A model generated the notes under the pieces. It did no database searches. It was given only the letters and a program-made list of their open reading frames with translations, and was not told where the DNA came from. Of a stretch of DNA of 64,000 bases, positions 36,549 to 46,575 are shown piece after piece; position 1 is the stretch's first letter; every line of letters begins with the position of its first letter. A program made the translations under genes and the position numbers. Origin of the DNA: Arhodomonas aquaeolei DSM 8974. Lineage in GTDB: Bacteria > Pseudomonadota > Gammaproteobacteria > Nitrococcales > Nitrococcaceae. Location of the stretch: positions 125,924-189,923 of the forward strand of contig NZ_KB894802.1 of assembly GCF_000374645.1 (NCBI RefSeq), in the 5' to 3' direction.

Positions 36549-38132
36549 ATGAAGGTAGCGGGCCTGTTCCGGGCGTTGCTGACATTCAGCTCGTGGACGC
36601 TGCTCTCGCGGGTCCTGGGGCTGGTGCGCGATATCGTCCTGGGCGTGGTCTTCGGCCCGTCGGCAGGGATGGACGCGTTCCTGGTGGCGTTCAAGATCCC
36701 GAACTTCATGCGCCGGCTCTTCGCCGAGGGGGCGTTCTCCCAGGCCTTCGTGCCGGTCCTCTCGGAGTACCACACGCAGAGCACGCCGCAGGAGGTCAGG
36801 GCGCTGGTGCGCCGGGCCTCCGGGAGCCTGGCGGTGGTGCTGTTGGCGGTGACCCTCGTGGGGATGGCGGCCTCGCCCTGGCTGGTGCGGGTGTTCGCCC
36901 CCGGCTTCGCCGGTGACCCCGAGCGCCTCGCGGCGGCAGCGGGGATGCTGCGGGTGACCTTTCCCTACCTGATGCTGATCTCGCTGACCGCGTGTGCCGG
37001 CGCGGTGCTCAACAGCCTGGGCTCGTTCGGTCCGCCTGCGTTCGCGCCGGTACTGCTCAACATCTGCCTGATCGGCGCGGCGCTGATCCTCGGCGACGTG
37101 CTCGATCCCGGGGTGGCGGTACTTGCCTGGGCGGTGGCACTCGCCGGGGCGTTGCAGCTGGCGCTGCAGCTGCCGTTCCTCGCCCGCCAGGGGTTGCTGG
37201 TGATGCCGCGGCCGGATTTCCGCGATCCCGGCGTTCGACGGGTCCTGCGGCTGATGGGGCCCACGCTGTTCGGCACCTCGGTGCAGCAAATCAACCTGCT
37301 CGTGGACACAGTGCTGGCGTCGTTCCTGATGACCGGCAGCATCAGCTGGCTGTACTGGTCCGACCGTCTGGTGGAGTTTCCGCTGGGCATCTTTGGCGTC
37401 GCCCTCGGCACGGTGATCCTGCCGCGGCTGTCTCGGGATCACACCGGCGCCGGGCCGGAGGCGTTCAACGCGACCCTCGACTGGGCCCTGCGGCTCACGC
37501 TGGTGCTCATCGTCCCGGCGACCGTGGGGCTGATGGCGCTGGCCGCGCCGATGCTGGCGACGTTGTTCCAGTACGGCGCCTTCGGGGCCCGCGATGTCCA
37601 GGCGGCGAGCTTCAGCCTGCTCACCTACGGGGTGGGGCTGTTCCCCTTCGTGCTGGTCAAGGTCCTGCTGCCCGGCTATTTCGCCCGCCAGGACACGCGC
37701 ACACCGGTGCGTTACGCGGTGGTCGCGATGGTGGTAAACGCGGTGTTCAGCATCGCCGCCGTGGCGCTGCTGTACGGCAGCGGCGTTGCCCACGCCGGGC
37801 TGGCCCTGGGTACGGCCCTGGCCGCGGGGGTGAACGCCGGACTGCTCGTGCGCGGGCTGCGCCGGCGCGGCGTCTACCGGCCGCAGGCCGGCTGGCCGCG
37901 CCTGCGCCGGCAGGTCGGTCTGGCGGTCCTGGTGATGCTCGCCGTACTCTACTGGCCGGCCCGCCAGCTCGACGCCTGGATCGCGGCGGGACCGGGGCTG
38001 CGGGTGGCCGCGCTGGCGGGCTGCATCGTGGTGGCGGCGGTGGCGTATTTTGCCGTGCTCCTCGCCCTCGGTCTGCGCCCGGCGATGCTGCGCGAGCCGC
38101 CGTCGTCGGAGGTTCGGACGCCGGCGGGGTAG
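36549..38132 (+). CDS. murJ: MurJ, lipid II flippase
   Basis: 527-residue MOP-superfamily protein with about fourteen membrane helices that flips the peptidoglycan precursor lipid II across the inner membrane. The opening segment LSRVLGLVRDIVLG, then MDAFLVAFKIPNFMRRLFAEGAFSQAFVPVL, split here only by length of citation into DAFLVAFKIPNFMRRL and FAEGAFSQAFVPVL, is diagnostic. ATG 36549 is chosen because GGAG lies eight bases upstream; the frame is open from 36462. It is followed by 853 bases without a gene, then ribF. Confidence 0.94.
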   Translation: MKVAGLFRALLTFSSWTLLSRVLGLVRDIVLGVVFGPSAGMDAFLVAFKIPNFMRRLFAEGAFSQAFVPVLSEYHTQSTPQEVRALVRRASGSLAVVLLAVTLVGMAASPWLVRVFAPGFAGDPERLAAAAGMLRVTFPYLMLISLTACAGAVLNSLGSFGPPAFAPVLLNICLIGAALILGDVLDPGVAVLAWAVALAGALQLALQLPFLARQGLLVMPRPDFRDPGVRRVLRLMGPTLFGTSVQQINLLVDTVLASFLMTGSISWLYWSDRLVEFPLGIFGVALGTVILPRLSRDHTGAGPEAFNATLDWALRLTLVLIVPATVGLMALAAPMLATLFQYGAFGARDVQAASFSLLTYGVGLFPFVLVKVLLPGYFARQDTRTPVRYAVVAMVVNAVFSIAAVALLYGSGVAHAGLALGTALAAGVNAGLLVRGLRRRGVYRPQAGWPRLRRQVGLAVLVMLAVLYWPARQLDAWIAAGPGLRVAALAGCIVVAAVAYFAVLLALGLRPAMLREPPSSEVRTPAG

Positions 38133-38211
38133 ACCGGCCGCGCCCGGCGGCGGGCCGTCTTCACGGACGGGTGCCGGTCGGGACTCCGGCTCCCGGGAGG
38201 CGGCCCGGACT

Positions 38212-38237
38212 GTCGCACGCCTGCGGCGCACGACCTA
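38212..38237 (-). repeat. GTAG-headed palindromic repeat (class C)
   Basis: On the minus strand GTAGGTCGTGCGCC, then an inverted arm ending GGCGTGCGAC. Same type as 42819-42845 and 63732-63758. Confidence 0.6.
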
Positions 38238-38242
38238 CCTGC

Positions 38243-38782
38243 GGGTTCCGGCCGGGATATACCGTGCCATCTGTAGGTCGGCTGCTCCTGGCAGCCAACA
38301 GCTTCCGGGCCCGTGTCGGAACCTGCGCATGGCCGGTCCACGGCGGGTCTGGCGGAACGTCGGCTGCCTGCGAGCAGCCGACCTACCGGCGGCAACATAC
38401 AAGGTCATGCGTGGTCGCAGGCCGTGTGCGACGTCCCCGCCGGTTCCGGCCGGGGTGCCGTGCCACCGGTAGGTTGGCTGCTCCTGGCAGCCAACAGCTT
38501 CCGGGCCCGTGTCGGAACCTGCGCATGGCCGGTCCACGGCGGGTCTGGCGGAACGTCGGCTGCCTGCGAGCAGCCGACCTACCGGCGGCAACATACAAGG
38601 TCATGCGTGGTCGCAGGCCGTGTGCGACGTCCCCGCCGGTTCCGGCCGGGATGCCGTGCCACCGGTAGGTTGGCTGCTCCTGGCAGCCAACATCTTCCGG
38701 GCCCGTGTCGGATACCTGTACATGACCGGCCCAAGGCGGGTTGGGCCGGGATCTTGGCTGTGCTCAGCAGCCAGCCCACGGG
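38243..38782. repeat. Tandem 196-bp repeat array carrying REP-like palindromes
   Basis: Copies start at the GTAG at 38273, 38469 and 38665, exactly 196 bases apart. The first two differ at two positions only; the third agrees for about 50 bases and then diverges to about 38782. Each unit holds a plus-strand class B element (GTAGGTTGGCTGCTCC...GGCAGCCAACA), an inverted copy ending in CCGACCTAC (38360-38386 in the first unit) and half a class A element (GGCCGTGTGCGAC). Open frames across it are by-products of period and GC content. No gene is seen in 38133-38985. Confidence 0.85.
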
Positions 38783-38930
38783 CCCCCTGCGGCCAGGGCC
38801 TCCACGCACGGGTCCCGGTCAGGGTGTCGGTGGCCGGACGTAACCGGCCCGCGGTGGCGGTGCGGGCCGTCGTCGGCGTTCGGCAGATACGCTGAACCGG
38901 CGTTACGCCGGGCCGGCGGCGGCCCACGAC

Positions 38931-38960
38931 TTTCACCGCGCAGTGAATCCACCGTAGAAT
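38931..38960 (+). promoter_or_regulatory. Candidate promoter for ribF-ileS-lspA-ispH
   Basis: TTTCAC, 18 bases, TAGAAT, 26 bases before the ribF ATG and after the repeat array. No FMN riboswitch-like element was recognised. Confidence 0.4.
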
Positions 38961-38985
38961 ACAGGGATTTGGGGACCGGCACGGC

Positions 38986-39954
38986 ATGGAGCTCATCCGG
39001 GGCAGCCACAATCTAGTGCACCGGCACCACGGTTGCGTCGCCACCATCGGCAATTTCGATGGCGTGCACCGTGGCCATCATGCCGTGATCGCGCGTCTGC
39101 GCGAGCGCGCGGACGCGCTCGGGCTGCCGGCGACGGTGGTGACCTTCGAGCCCCACCCGCTGGAGTTCTTCGTGCCCGAGCGTGCGCCGCCGCGTATCAC
39201 CGGGCTGCGCGACAAGCTCGCCGCGTTGCACGGCTGCGGCATCGACCGGGTCGTTTGCCTGCGCTTCGGCCGAGGCCTGGCGGATATGCCGGCGGAGGCG
39301 TTCATCGATGATCTGCTGGTGCGGCGGCTCGGCGTGCGGTTCCTGATGGTGGGCGACGACTTCCGCTTCGGCCACGGCAGGCGGGGCGGTTTCGAGATGC
39401 TGCGCACGGCGGGCGAGACGAACGGCTTCGAGGTGGAACGGATGCCGACGGTAGTCGACGGCGGCAGCCGGGTTTCGAGCACCCGGGTCCGGGAGGCGCT
39501 GGGATCGGGTGACCTCGCCACGGCGGGCCGGCTGCTCGGACGGGCCTACACCATCAGTGGCCGGGTCGCCCGCGGGGACGCGATCGGCCGGGAGCTCGGC
39601 TGGCGTACCGCGAACATCCGTTTCCGGCGTTCGCCGCCGCCGGTGCACGGCATATTTGCGGTGACCCTGGACGGTCTTGGCCGGCGGCAGGAGGGGGTGG
39701 CCAGCGTCGGCACGCGGCCCACGGTCAACGGTCGGGCCACGCTGCTGGAAACCCACCTCTTCGATTTCGACGGCGACATCTACGGCGCCCACGTCGCCGT
39801 GACCTTCCGGGCGTTCCTGCGTGGCGAGGAGCGTTTCGACACCATGGAGGCGCTGCGCGAGCAGATCGCGCGCGACGCCGACGCGGCGCGGGCCTGGTTC
39901 GCCGGGCAGCCCGACAACCCGTCATCGACACAGGATCGCAGGACGACGTCGTGA
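38986..39954 (+). CDS. ribF: RibF, bifunctional riboflavin kinase / FAD synthetase
   Basis: 322-residue enzyme making FMN and then FAD. The N-terminal nucleotidyltransferase domain carries [16 protein letters not shown] and STRVREAL (ISSTxxR-type motif); the C-terminal kinase domain has [19 protein letters not shown] and HGIFAV. The ribF-ileS-lspA-ispH order is standard. The stop overlaps the GTG start of ileS. Confidence 0.95.
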   Translation: MELIRGSHNLVHRHHGCVATIGNFDGVHRGHHAVIARLRERADALGLPATVVTFEPHPLEFFVPERAPPRITGLRDKLAALHGCGIDRVVCLRFGRGLADMPAEAFIDDLLVRRLGVRFLMVGDDFRFGHGRRGGFEMLRTAGETNGFEVERMPTVVDGGSRVSSTRVREALGSGDLATAGRLLGRAYTISGRVARGDAIGRELGWRTANIRFRRSPPPVHGIFAVTLDGLGRRQEGVASVGTRPTVNGRATLLETHLFDFDGDIYGAHVAVTFRAFLRGEERFDTMEALREQIARDADAARAWFAGQPDNPSSTQDRRTTS

Positions 39955-42791
39955 CCGATTACAAAGACACCCTGAATCTGCCCAAGACGGACTTCCCCAT
40001 GCGCGCCAACCTCGCCAAGCGCGAGCCCGACCGGGTGGCGCGCTGGAACGATGAGGGCCTGTACCGGCGCATCCGCGAGCAGCGCGCCGGGCGCGAGCGC
40101 TTCATCCTCCACGACGGCCCGCCCTACGCCAACGGCGAGATCCATATCGGCCACGCGGTCAACAAGATCCTCAAGGACATCATCGTCAAGGCGCGCACCC
40201 TGGACGGCTACGACGCCCCTTACGTCCCCGGGTGGGACTGCCACGGCCTGCCCATCGAGCACAAGGTCGAGCAGGACATCGGCAAGGCCGGCGAGGACGT
40301 CTCCGACGCCGACTTCCGGGCGGCCTGCCGACGCTTCGCGGAGGCGCAGGTGACCGGGCAGAAGGCGGACTTCCAGCGCCTCGGCGTGATCGGGGACTGG
40401 GACGATCCGTACCTGACCATGAACTTCCGCACCGAGGCGGACATCCTGCGCGCGCTCGGGCGCATCGTCGGCAACGGGCACCTCAAGCGCGGCTTCAAGC
40501 CCGTGCACTGGTGCACCGACTGCGGCTCGGCACTGGCGGAGGCCGAGGTCGAGTACGACGACCACGTCTCCCCGGCGATCGATGTGCGGTTCACCGCGGT
40601 GGACGGCGACGCGCTGCGCCGTGCCTGTGGCGCCGAGGGCATGGAGCCGCAGGCCGCCGCGTCGCTGGTGATCTGGACGACGACCCCGTGGACGCTGCCG
40701 GCAAACCAGGCGGTGGCCGTCCACCCGGAGCTGGATTACGTGCTGGTCTCCGCCGACCACGGCCGCGAGCTGCTTCTGCTGGCGGAGGCCCTGCACGAGA
40801 CGGCGCTGGCGCGCTACGGCATCGAGCACTACGGCATTGTCGGGCGTTGCCTGGGCCGGGACCTCGAGGGACTGGCGCTGCGTCACCCGTTCCTGGACCG
40901 GCGGGTGCCCGTGGTCGTCGGCGAGCACGTCACCACCGAGGCGGGCACGGGTGCCGTGCATACCGCGCCGGGTCATGGTGCCGATGACTTCGAGGTGGGC
41001 CAGCGCTACGACCTGCCGCTGGAGAACCCGGTTGGCGATGACGGCCGCTTCCTCCCCGGGACCGAGCGTTTCGCCGGGCTGTTCGTCTTCGATGCCAACC
41101 CGAAGATCGTCGAGACCCTGCGCGAGACCGGGACGCTGCTCAACGTCGAGCGCTACGAGCACAGCTATCCCCACTGCTGGCGGCACAAGACCCCGATCCT
41201 CTTCCGCGCCACGCCCCAGTGGTTCCTCAACCTGGAGGCCAACGGGGTGCGCGAGAAGACCCTGGAGGCCCTGCCCACGGTGCGCTGGTTCCCCGACTGG
41301 GGTGAGGGCCGCATGGCGGCGATGGTGCGCAACCGCCCGGAGTGGTGCATCTCGCGCCAGCGCAACTGGGGCGTGCCCATCGCGCTGTTCGTCGACCGCG
41401 AGACCGGTGAGCCCCACCCGCGCACCGACGAGTTCATCGAGGCGGTGGCCCAGCGCATGGAGCAGCGCGGCATCGACGCCTGGTTCGAGCTCGATCCCGC
41501 GGCGCTGCTCGGCGACGACGCCCCGCGCTACGAGAAGGTCACCGACATCCTGGACGTGTGGTTCGACTCCGGGACCACCCACGCCTCCGTGCTGGAGTCG
41601 CGCCCGGAGCTCGCCAAGCCGGCGGACCTCTACCTGGAGGGCTCCGACCAGTATCGCGGCTGGTTCCAGTCGTCGCTGCTCACCGGCATGATGCTCGACG
41701 GCCGGCCGCCCTACCGGGGGACGCTCACCCACGGCTTCACCGTGGACGAGAAGGGCTACAAGATGTCCAAGTCGCGGGGCAACGTCATCGCCCCGCAGAC
41801 GGTGATGAACAAGCTCGGTGCCGATATCCTGCGGCTCTGGGTGGGCTCCACGGACTATACCGGCGAGATCGCCGTCTCCGACGAGATCCTCAAGCGCACC
41901 GCCGACAGCTACCGGCGCATGCGCAACACCGCCCGCTTCCTTCTCGCCAATCTGGCGGGGTTCGACCCGGCCACCGACTGCGTCGAGCCGGAGCGCATGC
42001 TGGCGCTGGACCGCTGGGCGGTGGACCGGGCGCTGGAGGTCCAGCGCGAGGTGGTCGCCGCCTACGACGTCTACGACTTCCACCAGGTCACCCAGCGCGT
42101 GCACCACTTCTGCGTGCTGGACATGGGCGGCTTCTACCTCGACGTGATCAAGGACCGCCAGTACACCACCCAGAGCGACAGCCTCGCCCGGCGCTCCTGC
42201 CAGACGGCGATGTACCACATCGTCGAGGCGCTGGCGCGCTGGATCGCGCCGATCCTCTCGTTCACCGCCGACGAGCTCTGGGCCCACATCCCGGGTGAGC
42301 GGGGCGAGGGCGCGGGCGCGGGCGCGGTGTTCACGGCGGAGTGGTACGACCAGCTCGTCCCGCTGGAGGGCGAGGCCTTCGACCGCGGCTTCTGGCAGCG
42401 GGTACTGGGCCTGCGCGAGGCGGTGGCCAAGCGCATCGAGGAGCTGCGCAACGACAAGGTCCTGGGTGCCACCCTGGAGGCCGAGGTCGAGCTCTACTGC
42501 CCGGAGCCGCTGTACAGCGAGTGGCAGCAGCTCGGCGATGAGCTGCGCTTCCTGCTGATCACTTCCGCGGCGCGGGTGCACCCGGCGGAGGCCCGTCCGG
42601 AGGGCGCGATGACCGCGAGCCTCCCCGATGGTACGGAGTTCGGCGTGGTGGTCTCGGCCACCGAGCACGCCAAGTGCGTGCGCTGCTGGCACCACACGCC
42701 GGACGTGGGCCGCAACGCCGATCATCCGGAGCTGTGCGGCCGCTGCGTGGCCAACGTGGCCGGCGAGGGCGAGGAACGGCTGTATGCCTAG
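39951..42791 (+). CDS. ileS: Isoleucyl-tRNA synthetase
   Basis: 946-residue class Ia synthetase. HIGH lies in [13 protein letters not shown], the editing domain holds [13 protein letters not shown] and [11 protein letters not shown], and the KMSKS loop is [10 protein letters not shown]-terminal zinc site has CVRCW and CGRC. The start is GTG 39951 overlapping ribF. The form with a C-terminal zinc finger is the bacterial, mupirocin-sensitive type in other species. The gene is followed by 456 bases of repeats before lspA. Confidence 0.97.
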   Translation: MTDYKDTLNLPKTDFPMRANLAKREPDRVARWNDEGLYRRIREQRAGRERFILHDGPPYANGEIHIGHAVNKILKDIIVKARTLDGYDAPYVPGWDCHGLPIEHKVEQDIGKAGEDVSDADFRAACRRFAEAQVTGQKADFQRLGVIGDWDDPYLTMNFRTEADILRALGRIVGNGHLKRGFKPVHWCTDCGSALAEAEVEYDDHVSPAIDVRFTAVDGDALRRACGAEGMEPQAAASLVIWTTTPWTLPANQAVAVHPELDYVLVSADHGRELLLLAEALHETALARYGIEHYGIVGRCLGRDLEGLALRHPFLDRRVPVVVGEHVTTEAGTGAVHTAPGHGADDFEVGQRYDLPLENPVGDDGRFLPGTERFAGLFVFDANPKIVETLRETGTLLNVERYEHSYPHCWRHKTPILFRATPQWFLNLEANGVREKTLEALPTVRWFPDWGEGRMAAMVRNRPEWCISRQRNWGVPIALFVDRETGEPHPRTDEFIEAVAQRMEQRGIDAWFELDPAALLGDDAPRYEKVTDILDVWFDSGTTHASVLESRPELAKPADLYLEGSDQYRGWFQSSLLTGMMLDGRPPYRGTLTHGFTVDEKGYKMSKSRGNVIAPQTVMNKLGADILRLWVGSTDYTGEIAVSDEILKRTADSYRRMRNTARFLLANLAGFDPATDCVEPERMLALDRWAVDRALEVQREVVAAYDVYDFHQVTQRVHHFCVLDMGGFYLDVIKDRQYTTQSDSLARRSCQTAMYHIVEALARWIAPILSFTADELWAHIPGERGEGAGAGAVFTAEWYDQLVPLEGEAFDRGFWQRVLGLREAVAKRIEELRNDKVLGATLEAEVELYCPEPLYSEWQQLGDELRFLLITSAARVHPAEARPEGAMTASLPDGTEFGVVVSATEHAKCVRCWHHTPDVGRNADHPELCGRCVANVAGEGEERLYA

Positions 42792-42818
42792 CCACGCGGT
42801 GGCGCCCGCCGTGTGTCC

Positions 42819-43183
42819 GTCGCACGCCTCCGGCGCACGACCTACGCGGTCCCCAGTGGTCGTCCAGCGGGTAGGTCGTGCACGGCCAAAGGCCGTGTGC
42901 GACAGCGCGGCCCTGCGGCAGGTCAGGGCGTCGCAAGTACGTCGTGCACGGCCGCAGGCCGTGTGCGAGAGCCCAACACCGCGGCAGGTCGGAATGTCGC
43001 ACGGCCCCGTCGCGCGACCTGCTTGGTCGACGGCGGATAGCGGTCGGGTAGGTCGTGCACCGCCAAAGGCCGTGTGCGACAGCCCCGCGTCGCGGCGCCT
43101 GGTCCGCGCGCGGTGCATCATCGACTCGATCCATGGTGATGCTCGCGCGGGTAGGTCGTGCACGGCCACAGGCCGTGTGCGAC
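42819..43183. repeat. Cluster of GTAG-headed REP-like palindromes between ileS and lspA
   Basis: Class A elements (GTAGGTCGTGCACGGCC, a short loop, GGCCGTGTGCGAC) on the plus strand at 42871-42903, 42937-42970 (head reads GTAC), 43048-43080 and 43151-43183, and a class C element on the minus strand at 42819-42845. The loops vary, mainly AAA, GCA or ACA, while the stems are nearly constant. They fill most of 42792-43247, where no gene is seen. Confidence 0.85.
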
Positions 43184-43247
43184 ATCGCCTCCTTCGCTGT
43201 GCCGTGCCCGCCGCGAGGCCCGCCTTGTCACACCGGGAATCCGATCC

Positions 43248-43712
43248 ATGCTGCGCTTCGGCCTGATCATCGCCGCCGTCGTCCTGGTCGCCGATCAGGC
43301 GACGAAGTACTGGGCGGCAACGGCACTGATGCCCTATCGTCCGGTGCCCGTGATGCCGTCGTTCAACCTCACGCTCTCGTTCAACACCGGTGCGGCGTTC
43401 AGCCTGCTCGCCGACGGCAGCGGCTGGCAGCGCTGGCTTTTTACCGCCCTGGCGCTGGCGGTGAGTGTCTACCTGATCTGGTGGCTGCGTGCGCTGCGGC
43501 CCGGTGAGCGGCTGGTCGCCGCGGCACTCGGCCTGGTGCTCGGGGGCGCGCTGGGCAACGTGCTGGACCGCATGGTCCACGGGTACGTCATCGATTTCCT
43601 GGACGTTTATGCCGGCAACTGGCACTGGCCGGCCTTCAACGTGGCCGACAGCGCCATCTCCGTGGGTGTGGCGATGCTGGTGATCAGTGTCGTCCTGGGC
43701 CGGCGGGTGTGA
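43248..43712 (+). CDS. lspA: LspA, lipoprotein signal peptidase
   Basis: 154-residue inner-membrane aspartic protease that cuts prolipoproteins such as PilF and BamB. Four membrane helices are seen; the two catalytic aspartates are in [15 protein letters not shown] and [12 protein letters not shown] 43248 starts the conserved segment; the frame opens upstream at 43158 within a repeat. Spacing to ispH is 65 bases, and the peptidyl-prolyl isomerase gene fkpB that often lies between them is missing. Confidence 0.95.
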   Translation: MLRFGLIIAAVVLVADQATKYWAATALMPYRPVPVMPSFNLTLSFNTGAAFSLLADGSGWQRWLFTALALAVSVYLIWWLRALRPGERLVAAALGLVLGGALGNVLDRMVHGYVIDFLDVYAGNWHWPAFNVADSAISVGVAMLVISVVLGRRV

Positions 43713-43777
43713 GCCTTCTAGGCGAGGCTCCGGCGCTCGTGAGACAATCCGCCCACATACGCGAGGCGACTGCCACC

Positions 43778-44743
43778 ATGCCCGAGATACTGCTTGCCAA
43801 CCCCCGCGGCTTCTGCGCCGGCGTCGACCGGGCGATCAGCATCGTCGAGCGGGCGCTGGAGTGTTTCGGCGCCCCGATCTACGTCCGCCACGAGGTCGTG
43901 CACAATCGCACCGTTGTCGAGGATCTCCGCGGCAAGGGCGCGGTGTTCGTCGAGGAACTCGACGAGGTCCCTTCCGGTGCGACCGTCATCTTCAGTGCCC
44001 ACGGCGTTTCCCAGGCGGTGCGGGAGGAGGCGGACCGTCGCGGCCTGCGCGTGTTCGATGCGACCTGCCCACTGGTCACCAAGGTCCACATCGAGGTGCA
44101 GAAGCATGCCAGCGAAGGGCGGGAGGTGGTGCTCATCGGCCATGACGGCCATCCGGAAGTGGAGGGCACCATCGGCCAGTACGTAGGCGAGGGCGCGGAC
44201 CGCGGCGCGATCTACCTGGTGGAGACGCCCGACGACGTCGCCCGCATGGACGTCCGCAACCCGGACGAGCTCGCCTTTGTCAGCCAGACGACCCTGTCGA
44301 TGGATGATACCGGGCAGGTCATCGACGCCCTGCGCGAGCGCTTCCCGCGTATCCACGGGCCGCGCAAGGACGATATCTGCTACGCGACCCAGAACCGCCA
44401 GGATGCCGTCAAGGACCTCGCCGCGCAGGTCGACTGCATGATCGTCGTGGGCTCCCAGAACAGTTCCAATACGCGCCGGCTCAAGGAGCTCGCCGAGCGC
44501 ATGGGGGTCACCGCGTACCAGATCGACGGCCCTGACGACCTGCGCCGGGAGTGGCTTGACGGTGCCGAACGTATCGGCGTCACCGCCGGGGCGTCGGCAC
44601 CGGAGGTCCTGGTGAAGGGGGTCGTGGACCGCCTCGTCGCCTGGGGCGGCACCCGGCCGGCGGAACAGGCCGGTCACACCGAGGAGGTCGTCTTCTCCCT
44701 GCCCCGGGATCTCATGCGAGAGATCAGACGGCGGAGTGCGTAG
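43778..44743 (+). CDS. ispH: IspH, 4-hydroxy-3-methylbut-2-enyl diphosphate reductase
   Basis: 321-residue Fe-S enzyme catalysing the last step of the MEP isoprenoid pathway, giving IPP and DMAPP. The three cluster cysteines are C13 (RGFCAGV), C97 (DATCPLVTK) and C201 (ICYATQNRQ). ATG 43778 starts the conserved [16 protein letters not shown]. It feeds the isoprenoid chain made by IspB at 32-33 kb. It is the last high-GC core gene before the pilus cluster. Confidence 0.96.
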   Translation: MPEILLANPRGFCAGVDRAISIVERALECFGAPIYVRHEVVHNRTVVEDLRGKGAVFVEELDEVPSGATVIFSAHGVSQAVREEADRRGLRVFDATCPLVTKVHIEVQKHASEGREVVLIGHDGHPEVEGTIGQYVGEGADRGAIYLVETPDDVARMDVRNPDELAFVSQTTLSMDDTGQVIDALRERFPRIHGPRKDDICYATQNRQDAVKDLAAQVDCMIVVGSQNSSNTRRLKELAERMGVTAYQIDGPDDLRREWLDGAERIGVTAGASAPEVLVKGVVDRLVAWGGTRPAEQAGHTEEVVFSLPRDLMREIRRRSA

Positions 44744-44798
44744 CCACGACTTTCGCGCCTCCGCCGCCGATTCAGCCGATGGCGCCCTCGGTCGTCGC

Positions 44799-45329
44799 TT
44801 AGCAGTCGTTCTTGTCGATATCCGATATCCGATGCGAGACGCGGGCGCGTCCAGTCGCGCTGATGACAACGGCGCGTGCATGTCCTGCGGTGGTGATGCC
44901 AGTGTCGTCACAGACGGTGAACGTGCCCATCTGCAAAGCCCCCGATGCGGTGCGGGGGTAGCCTTGGGGTATGTAGGAGAGCGATTCCGACACCATCTGG
45001 TTGCCGGTTAACCGGAAGCCGTCGCGCAGGGCGCGTGAATCGCGGAGTAACGGCTCGGTGTTATTCCGGTCCCCGCTACCGTCGCGGTCGACAAACACGA
45101 CCCAGCCGGCAGACCAGTCGGTGCCGGAGCGGCGAACCGTTATGCGCTCGCCGCGTTTGACTGCTTCGGATCGTGCAAACGCCAGTGTCGTCAGAAATCG
45201 GTTGGTCGACGAACTCAAGGCGGTGCTTCGAACAATCGTTGAGAGGGTGGGTATGGCGATCCCGAGTATGGCCGCGAGCAGGGCGACGGTAACCAGTAGC
45301 TCGATGAGCGTGAAGCCTCGTCGGTGCAT
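44799..45329 (-). CDS. GspH/FimT-family type IV minor pilin, copy 1
   Basis: 176 residues. A class III leader, MHRRG, is cut before FTLIELLVTVALLAAILG, with Glu at +5 as usual. The rest matches GspH/FimT (SSSTNRFLTTLAFARSEAVKRG near residues 35-60, and a C-terminal beta region ending KNDC). GGAGGAG precedes the ATG. It is transcribed away from a second FimT-like gene 183 bases upstream and toward ispH. It would be a priming minor pilin or a pseudopilin. Confidence 0.88.
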   Translation of the reverse strand: MHRRGFTLIELLVTVALLAAILGIAIPTLSTIVRSTALSSSTNRFLTTLAFARSEAVKRGERITVRRSGTDWSAGWVVFVDRDGSGDRNNTEPLLRDSRALRDGFRLTGNQMVSESLSYIPQGYPRTASGALQMGTFTVCDDTGITTAGHARAVVISATGRARVSHRISDIDKNDC

Positions 45330-45512
45330 GTCTGCTCCTCCATGAGCGGTTTCGAAGGACTGCGTCATTCCGTGACGAGTGATCTCGAAGGTCAGTTTTT
45401 GAGCAATGAGTGATCGTCGTTGTCTCTCGATGCTGTTCCGTTCATCGTGTGATGAGACCCACCAATCGGGCCGGGCTCGTGGAGGTCCCCGAAAGATCCT
45501 ACCGTTGTCGCC

Positions 45513-46028
45513 ATGAATAGCAAGATACGCGGATTCACGCTGATCGAATTGATGCTTACCGTGATCGTGGCTGCGATCCTGCTCTCGGTCGCGATCCCCA
45601 GCTTCCGCACGTTCATACAGAACAACCAGCTGACCACGGCGACCAATCAGTTCGTTACCGCGCTCAATCTGACGCGTAGCGAGGCCGTCAAGCGTGGTCG
45701 TTCGGTTCGTATCTCCGCCCTTTCCCCGTCGGGTAGTAACGAGTGGGGGGGAGGGTTCATGGTGTGGATCGACGAGAACGGTGATGGCACCTACGACGCG
45801 AGCGACGATCAGCAACTTCGCCGCTGGGATGCCCTGGACGGCAACATGACGGTCGACAGCAACAATGGCAGGACATTGTTCATCTATGACGGTGACGGTG
45901 TCGTCAACGCCGGAGATACGGTCGACGTCTGTGACAGTGGACGTTCGGGGGAGACCGGCCGCCGGCTTGCTATCGACGTGACGGGCCGTATTTCCATCAG
46001 CGACGATAGCTACAGTGGCTGTTCATAA
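45513..46028 (+). CDS. GspH/FimT-family type IV minor pilin, copy 2 (FimU-like)
   Basis: 171 residues. Leader MNSKIRG, then FTLIELMLTVIVAAILL with Glu +5. The core NQFVTALNLTRSEAVKRGRS matches copy 1 closely, and the C-terminal cysteine pair is typical of FimU. In the order fimU-pilV-pilW-pilX-pilY1-pilE this gene takes the FimU place. GC content is lower than in flanking core genes. The pilV gene begins at its end. Confidence 0.9.
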   Translation: MNSKIRGFTLIELMLTVIVAAILLSVAIPSFRTFIQNNQLTTATNQFVTALNLTRSEAVKRGRSVRISALSPSGSNEWGGGFMVWIDENGDGTYDASDDQQLRRWDALDGNMTVDSNNGRTLFIYDGDGVVNAGDTVDVCDSGRSGETGRRLAIDVTGRISISDDSYSGCS

Positions 46029-46032
46029 GATC

Positions 46033-46575
46033 ATGTACTCCTCATCAACAACAACCGTACGACAGTCGGGGCTCTCCATGATTGAGATCCTCGTGACCGT
46101 GCTTGTGCTCTCTATTGGCCTGCTGGGTGTTGCAGGGTTGAACCTGCAGGCGATCAAGGCGAATACCGAGGCGATGAAACGCTCGCAGGTGACTTGGCTC
46201 GTCGACTCGCTGGCCGAGCAGATGCACGCCAACAGCGACGGCGTGTACGACTACTTCAGCAGCTCCAATCCTCCAATGCCGTTGAAGGGTGGGACGAATC
46301 GGTGTGATTCCCCGCCGACGGACCACTGCAGCTCTGATGCATGCCGGGTATTCCGGGATGCACTATGGCGCGTCGCCTGCGACGCCAGTCTTGGGGCGGA
46401 GGCATCCGGGGTCGCGGCGTTGCCCGGTGGAGAGCTAAATATCGAGTGCAGCGAGGACCCTTGTGAGGAAGGGGACTCATTCGAGATAGAGGCCGTATGG
46501 CGCTATCAGGGCGGCGACGGTAGCGGTGACGGCCCCGACGACAAGAGCCGATTCGTACAGGAGGTCGTGCCGTGA
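46033..46575 (+). CDS. pilV: PilV, type IV minor pilin
   Basis: 180 residues. The prepilin site is QSG before LSMIEILVTVLVLSIG, with Glu +5. The PilV_N-like segment GLLGVAGLNLQAIKANTEA follows, and several cysteines lie in the globular part. The start is uncertain: ATG 46033 is used here; a GTG at 46015 in frame would overlap fimU. Neither has a clear ribosome binding site. PilV belongs to the priming complex at the pilus tip. Confidence 0.85.
   Translation: MYSSSTTTVRQSGLSMIEILVTVLVLSIGLLGVAGLNLQAIKANTEAMKRSQVTWLVDSLAEQMHANSDGVYDYFSSSNPPMPLKGGTNRCDSPPTDHCSSDACRVFRDALWRVACDASLGAEASGVAALPGGELNIECSEDPCEEGDSFEIEAVWRYQGGDGSGDGPDDKSRFVQEVVP

Noticed and set aside
38243-38782. CRISPR array
   Set aside because: Units of 196 bases with near-identical content and no unique spacers; no cas genes.
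38313-38843. Open frames through the 196-bp array giving repeated peptides
   Set aside because: The repetition comes from the DNA unit, with no start context or known family.
38783-38985. FMN riboswitch before ribF
   Set aside because: I looked for conserved RFN-element helices and could not place them; only a promoter-like pair is seen.
39780-43625. Very long minus-strand open frame (1281 codons) opposite ribF, ileS and lspA
   Set aside because: It is the mirror of ileS in high-GC DNA, rich in Arg, Gln, His and Val with no recognisable family, while the plus strand carries full HIGH and KMSKS motifs.
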